Source: Torreya grandis
Lineage: Eukaryota > Streptophyta > Pinopsida > Cupressales > Taxaceae
Length of the DNA stretch: 64,000 nucleotides
Direction of reading: 5' to 3'
Assembly: GCA_037957365.1 (NCBI GenBank)
Contig: JARHVA010002424.1
Location: forward strand, 2,151,001-2,215,000
Positions 59,036-64,000 of this stretch are shown in pieces (position 1 is the first letter of the stretch; each line of letters starts with the position of its first letter). A program made the position numbers and the translations under genes. Below the pieces are notes generated by a model that was not told the origin of the DNA, searched no databases, and saw only the letters and a list, made by a program, of their open reading frames with translations.

Positions 59036-61010
59036 ATGGATCACATTGATTGATTTGATGATTATGAATATGAAACCCTTAAAAAATATCTCAAATTAGG
59101 GATCAAAATCCATTACTCTTGAATTCTTCCAAATAAAAAGGCACATAATATAAAATATTTGAATGGTGGTAGCTACTATCCCTATAATTAGGTCCATACT
59201 CCCATCCTTTCAAGACATGATGTGATCCATTTCAAAGATGATCCAAATCATAATACCTTGCCTTATATGCCAAAATTGATCCCCCATGTAGATATGGTAC
59301 TTTCATTTAATTATGATAATTTTCATCAACTCCATAGGGAAATCATGGAGGATTTGAAAATCATTAATAAAGGGGAGGTTCCTACAAGTTCATTGATAAA
59401 AACCATCCCATTCCTACATTTAAAAACAATATTACCATTATTAAGGCTGATGATCCTTCTTGACGTCATTTTATATTGAAAATTTTCAAAAGGTTAACCA
59501 AGAAACTATGGAATCTTTACCAATTCATATTAATCCATAAAGATAAAAAAAATCATTCTACACATATAGACCATTACAAATATAAGGTATCAAAACTTTC
59601 CAATATGACAATGGTGGATGCATCACATTATTTAGAGCCTTAAAATGCTCAAGTAAATTACTGCATAATTTTGGCCTATGATATTTATTAAAATATGGGT
59701 ATCAAGGACAAGTATTGGGAAAACATGAACAAGGTATCACCCATCCTATAGCTCTCAAGCATAATCAAAATTGAAAAATATTGGGGTAATAAAAAATAGA
59801 CATGGATAACTGTTAGTCTATCAATAAATTAAACATTGAGGTACACATAGATTCACCTCAAAATTAGGAATCATCATAAGGGGAACCAATGTTACCAAAA
59901 TTCCAAGAGAATCAAATCATCAAGCTCCCTTTGGTGATCCATCCTCATGGAATGACAAAGTTGGATGAAAAACTAGATAAAGGGAAAGGTCCAATAACTA
60001 AAATTGATGAGCATATAGATATTCATCCTTCTATACCTTCCTCTTCATTTAACACACTAGATCAATCATATGAGAACCAATTTACATTAAGTCATATCCA
60101 TTATGTAAATTTTTCTCAAAAGGCTTCACATCAAATTTTACAAATCACAACACAACAAGATAACCCTAATAATATTTTATTCATGTTACTTGATTATAAG
60201 ATGATTTATTTACCTTCTATTCAACATAGATCAGATGATCACCTTTTTACTCAAGAAGGATTGCTTAATTATCATCACATCATAGGTCAAAATGTAAGAT
60301 AATGTGGGGCTTTGAAGGCCTACAATCAAGAATATAATAGTATGGTAAAAATAATTTTTTTGTCCCCATAACAAATCAAGTCCAATATTTCACATCTTTG
60401 TAAAGAAGACCAACCTTAAAACACACCTAGATGTGGACATATAAATTTTTTTACAATATCAATGGGTTATGTTGTACCCATATTCTAATTCACACATAGT
60501 GGGACTCACTTTGTAGTAGGATATGTTTTGAACAAATGGGACATCATATATATTAACTAAATAAATATCCATTAAATCTACACTTCCTTAGATAAATTTA
60601 ATGGAATCCATCCCACCTACACTTCATAGATGTCTAAAATTCATACATGATGAGACTTATTAACAATGCCTACTGATGATAAACCCTTGAAATTTTGTAA
60701 AATATAATCTAAAATCAAATTCATTCATATAGTGATACCACCGAAATAGTGCATTCCTCTTGAGCATATACACACTTATGCCACATACAATTTAAGTACA
60801 ATGGATCCTCCATATCAAGATGAAATTAAGGTACCACATATTGAGGTACACACAAATTCACATCAAGAGAAAAAAACATTACCAAAATATCCAAAGTTCA
60901 AGGATTCTAAACTTATACTTTTTGTTCATGATAATGAGGATACTCATATAAATACATCTAAAAGCAAGGGTGGTTTTGAATCAATGATAACACATATGTG
61001 AAACACCAAC
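59036..61010 (+). pseudogene. Unrecognised long ORF remnant with internal duplication
   Basis: From ATG 59036 a single frame reads about 148 codons to 59479 with only a few stops. The window's longest non-repeat frame (137 codons, 59889-60302) and another (60801-61001) follow. Visible text includes 'HVDMVLSFNYDNFHQLHREI', 'KLDEKLDKGKGPITKIDEHI' and 'QNFTLSHIHYVN'-like segments. A block of about 35 residues is duplicated: 'EVHIDSPQN...LPKFQENQIIKLPLV' (59838-59940) and 'EVHTNSHQE...LPKYPKFKDSKLILFV' (60843-60930). The composition is rich in His, Asn, Ser, Pro and Lys, gag-like, but no zinc knuckle or gag motif was recognised. Confidence 0.5.
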
Positions 61011-61901
61011 ATTCCCATGGATTATCTTATGTCTATGATGAACACTATTGGGGATATTCAAAGCAAGTCTATATACTTCAAATGTAACTAGTTTTCCATA
61101 ATGTAAATATTACCTTATTTAATAAGAAACTTCTTTCCTAATATATTATTTAATATCCTTCTCCACATGGTTTTGAATTTTCAAATATACCTATATTTTG
61201 GAACAATAAAAATCCATTTGAAAATCATGAGTAAAAAGGTGACGTTCCTAATATTTATATGAGTTCTTTGTAAAAGTTACTTAATATGGGGCCCCTATGA
61301 AGTCCTCATCCTATGCCAAAACCTCAAGTGTACACAATCTAAAAAAAAATAAAAATAGGATTAAATAATTACAATATACATGGGTGGTGATTATTGTTGG
61401 CACAACCATATTAATCATACACAAACCACAACCACTTGTAACATAAATTAATTTGAGCAGCTCGATTTTAAATTACAATATTTATATAATAAGGTCACTT
61501 GGAAGGAATCTTTGGGAAACATAACAATACCAATTTATTTCAGTCCTAAAGTAATTCAAACATGGGTTTGGGTTATGCCTATGACATTTTCATATGCATT
61601 TACACTTATAAATATTTGGCTATACCAAATGAAATCAAAAATTTTACCAAAATAAACAATGGATTTATTTTCCTCATGAAGGAAAATTAATGCATATTTA
61701 AAATTATAACATTAAATCTTATACTATACATGAAAAAAATGATGAGGAACATGATATTTCCCTTTTCAACCTAGACAATCATGATTGAAACAATGGAAAA
61801 TATCCAACTTGATATTGTAAGGTTTATAATGAGGGAATATATATATGACCATCCAATGGATGGCATCATAGGATGATCTTTCCTCATCTTCCAAAAATAC
61901 C
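61011..61901 (+). pseudogene. Broken continuation of the element VI ORF
   Basis: Short plus-strand pieces retain protein-like text ('HGFEFSNIPIFWNNKNPFEN', 'GDVPNIYMSSL') that echoes 'MEDLKIINKGEVPTSSL' near 59345-59400, suggesting another diverged copy of an ORF segment. Stops and shifts are frequent after 61130. A minus frame of 106 codons (61766-62086), which includes a poly-Phe run from the A tract, is not considered real. Confidence 0.35.
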
Positions 61902-61925
61902 AAAAAAAAAAAAAAAAAAAAAAAA
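61902..61925 (+). repeat. A24 homopolymer
   Basis: An uninterrupted run of 24 A. It may be a simple mononucleotide repeat or the trace of a retroposed tail. No target duplication was recognised. Confidence 0.9.
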
Positions 61926-62830
61926 CATTCAAAAACCCAAAAACAATTTTGGCACTTACATGTTCTATTGGATCCTGGGCATCTATGTGTTAGATCTATG
62001 TTAAGGACAAGGATATCATTTAATCCTACATACACATACAAAGATACATGATACAATAATGGGTGTTGGTACTTCCATCTACTCACATCAATAGGATGTT
62101 GTGGACATCCATATTTTATGATCTTGATACATGTAGGTTATATTATTCAATGATCACTCTACATTATCATATTTGAGCTTACATATGTACTTATACATTC
62201 CTATTATCCATGATTATACATTATATAGGGTAGTTTATATGTTATGTACTTGACCTTTTTTTATAACACATTTGATCCATGGGCCACTATGTCATGTTTT
62301 TATTAGTTTTTTTATGTTTTTTCCTTTACACACTTCCTTGAGTGTTTTGCCTTGCTATTGTCTTGATTTTTTGAGCATTTGGATATGATCCATTGTATGT
62401 GGGCCTTGTGCCTATGTTTGCCTTATTATACATTTGAATATGTCATTTCTTGTTATATTTACATTTTGATATGCCATTCTTTGATTTTGTGTATATTTGA
62501 CTAAGTTATGTCCATTTGATTTTGCAACATTTTAACATGTTCCTTATTTGTGGTCTCCTTGGATAATTACTTTTTGAATTGCTTTTGGGTGCTATTGTGT
62601 ATGTGCTTGTTTGCTTGTTTATCTTGTATTGCTACTATATATATGTTTACATGATATTTATCATGCATATTAATTCTACATGTGATCTCATTGATTCTAT
62701 GCACTTCAATGATACATTTACCTAGACATGTTTCCTTCTATATACTACATGGTTACATTCATAGATTTTACATTTATCTTACCATTTTGAGGTGAGGTAA
62801 CTTATAGGTAATTTTTTTCCTCACATCAAA
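61926..62830 (+). other. T-rich non-coding zone
   Basis: A pyrimidine-rich plus strand (TTTT, TTTG and TATTTG words) without coding signal lies between the ORF remnant and the PPT-like array, in the position of a 3' untranslated region. Confidence 0.4.
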
Positions 62831-63434
62831 TGGGGGCATATTAGTGAGGTCATGCTTGGTAATCATGATGTCCACACTTTACACCATATCTTAAATTCAG
62901 TGGGGGCATGCCATTCGAACAAGGATTCCACACATTCACAATTTCCAAATTATAGTGGAGGCATGTTTTGGAAGCATTTTATCCATATTTATTCAGTTTT
63001 ATCTACGTTTACCATTTTTAAAATTTAGTGGAGGCATGTCATATGGACATGGCTTCCTCACATTCACAATTTATAGATTGCAATGGGGGCATGCTTTGGA
63101 ATCATGTTTTCCACATTTATTCAGTATTAAGTACTTATACCAATTTGTAGATTTAGTGGGGTCATGTCATATGGACATGGATTCCACACATTCATATTTT
63201 TATATTCAATAGAGGAATTATTGGGAAGTATGTTCTCCAAATTCATCTATTATGGTACTTATATCAATTCATAGATTCAATAGGGACATGATTTGAAAGC
63301 TTGTTCTCCATACCTAGTCAGTATTCAACATATTTAATTTATAGTGGGGGTATGTTTTAGAATCATGTCCTCCACATTAGTACTTATATCAGTTTTATAA
63401 TTCTCTATATATAGTGGGGGCATGATTTGGGATC
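62831..63434 (+). repeat. Alternating 55/73-bp array of polypurine-tract-like units
   Basis: Units start with TGGGGGCATG or close variants at 62831, 62901, 62956, 63029, 63084, 63157, about 63210, 63281, 63345 and 63415. Spacings are 70, 55, 73, 55, 73, 53, 71, 64 and 70, so the middle of the array is a dimer of about 128 bp. Subunits share (T/G)GGAATCATG, TCCACATT and ATTCAG(T/A) blocks. Each head resembles the polypurine tract plus LTR-start junction at 63846-63860. Confidence 0.85.
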
Positions 63435-63845
63435 ATGTCCACATTTATACAACTTTACAAATTGGAAGCACATAGTTATATGATTTTGATACACAATTGT
63501 GGCATAATTCTATATATGGTAACATTATACATAGTTTCATCATGAGATAAATATAATCTGCATATGATATGTAACATGTGCCTAATTTTTCAAAATCCAA
63601 ATCAATATCAAATTTTAAAACTATTACATGTATTGATACACCACATACTTTTACATACTTTAGCAAGTCAATCTACTATAGTAGTTGGTTCACCTTTTGG
63701 TATGATTGGGGTGATTAAATCAATCAATATTTATAAGTTTTTATTTTTTACTTGATCATCCAAACTCACCAGGTTATAAGTTTCATTTAGTTGCATAGTT
63801 GAGCTAATCTCAACTACTAAGTAGCAACTCATTTTTTATCTAAAT
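63435..63845. other. Spacer between PPT-like array and putative 3' LTR
   Basis: No array unit and no coding domain recognised. Frames of 63-73 codons on either strand lack any known motif. Confidence 0.35.
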
Positions 63846-64000
63846 TTGGGGGCATGTGACTTCCAACCTCTCTCAATCTCTCTCTATCTTCTTAGATATA
63901 TTAAATTTAAATATTTATCTATATTTATCCTAATCTTAATTTAGATCCTTAAAATGATACATATTTTGAAAAATAGCTTGCCAATAAGCATGGTAGTTAC
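63846..64000 (+). repeat. Polypurine tract and start of a putative 3' LTR
   Basis: TTGGGGGCA (63846-63854) is followed by TGTGACTTCC (63855 on), the form expected at a Ty3/gypsy PPT/3' LTR border. A CTCTCT-rich stretch follows. The LTR continues beyond the window, so neither its length nor its end can be checked. Confidence 0.45.

Larger units (their letters stand above)
58539..64000 (+). mobile_element. Element VI: putative non-autonomous LTR element
   Basis: In order: TATA box, leader, a long decayed ORF (59036-61010), a broken second coding zone to about 61800, an A24 tract, a T-rich untranslated zone, an array of PPT-like units (62831-63434), and a GGGGGCA|TGTGAC polypurine/LTR junction at 63846-63860. 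No protease, RT, RNase H or integrase is visible, so if real it depended on other elements. The LTR pair could not be confirmed because the 3' LTR leaves the window. Confidence 0.4.

Noticed and set aside
61902..61925. A24 as the tail of a LINE or SINE insertion
   Set aside because: No LINE or SINE body or target duplication could be recognised on either side.
61766..62086. Minus-strand frame of 106 codons with a hydrophobic poly-Phe segment
   Set aside because: The apparent membrane segment is the A24 homopolymer read backwards; no family resemblance.
1..64000. CRISPR array, operon or bacterial system
   Set aside because: Tandem arrays here lack regular unique spacers, and all recognisable proteins are plant retrotransposon domains.

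Overview
The window is AT-rich, CpG-poor nuclear DNA of a land plant with a large, repeat-filled genome. This rests on plant-type Ty3/gypsy lineages (Tat and chromovirus), a Copia-like LTR with an initiator-tRNA-Met primer site, and long gene-free stretches. The species cannot be named from what is visible. No intact host gene, rRNA, tRNA or CRISPR was found. The longest uninterrupted frame that is not microsatellite is 137 codons, so almost everything coding here is a decayed retroelement.

Layout. (I) 1-2960, minus strand: a Tat-type pol remnant in the order additional RNase H (aRNH), RT, RNase H, integrase zinc finger, preceded by a leader-like repeat. (Gap) 2960-28345: no coding signal, but minisatellites, tandem duplications, palindromes, two (TA)n/(GT)n microsatellites, an LTR-like promoter and a first copy (A, 10850-13680) of a 3-kb dispersed repeat. 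(II) 28345-45160, plus strand: the second copy (B) of that repeat runs into a Tat-type gag, protease, RT, RNase H, aRNH and integrase series. The protease and RT ends are pushed apart by about 6 kb of unrelated decayed reading frame (37.3-40.5 kb) and a 101-bp tandem repeat, most simply a nested insertion. (III) 46095-48600, minus: a chromovirus-type remnant cut off inside the integrase. (V) 50960-52151, plus: a distinctly more GC- and CpG-rich LTR with primer-binding site and no internal region, probably the youngest insertion. (IV) 53490-57162, minus: a second chromovirus-type element with 5' LTR, decayed primer site, gag, protease, RT, and an internal deletion joining RNase H to integrase. 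(VI) about 58540-64000, plus: an unrecognised long decayed ORF, then a striking alternating 55/73-bp array of polypurine-tract-like units and a putative 3' LTR start.

The most unusual structure is not coding. Several unrelated-looking arrays are made of short hairpins whose stems differ between copies while pairing and exact loop length are kept: five hairpins with 17-nt loops at 24.6-24.8 and 45.5 kb, CATAG/CTATG hairpins at 9.0-9.24 kb, and CTCA/TGAG hairpins at 45.8-46.1 kb. Active-site motifs are mixed: YxDD is broken in elements I and II and intact in III and IV. No element can be autonomous as it stands.
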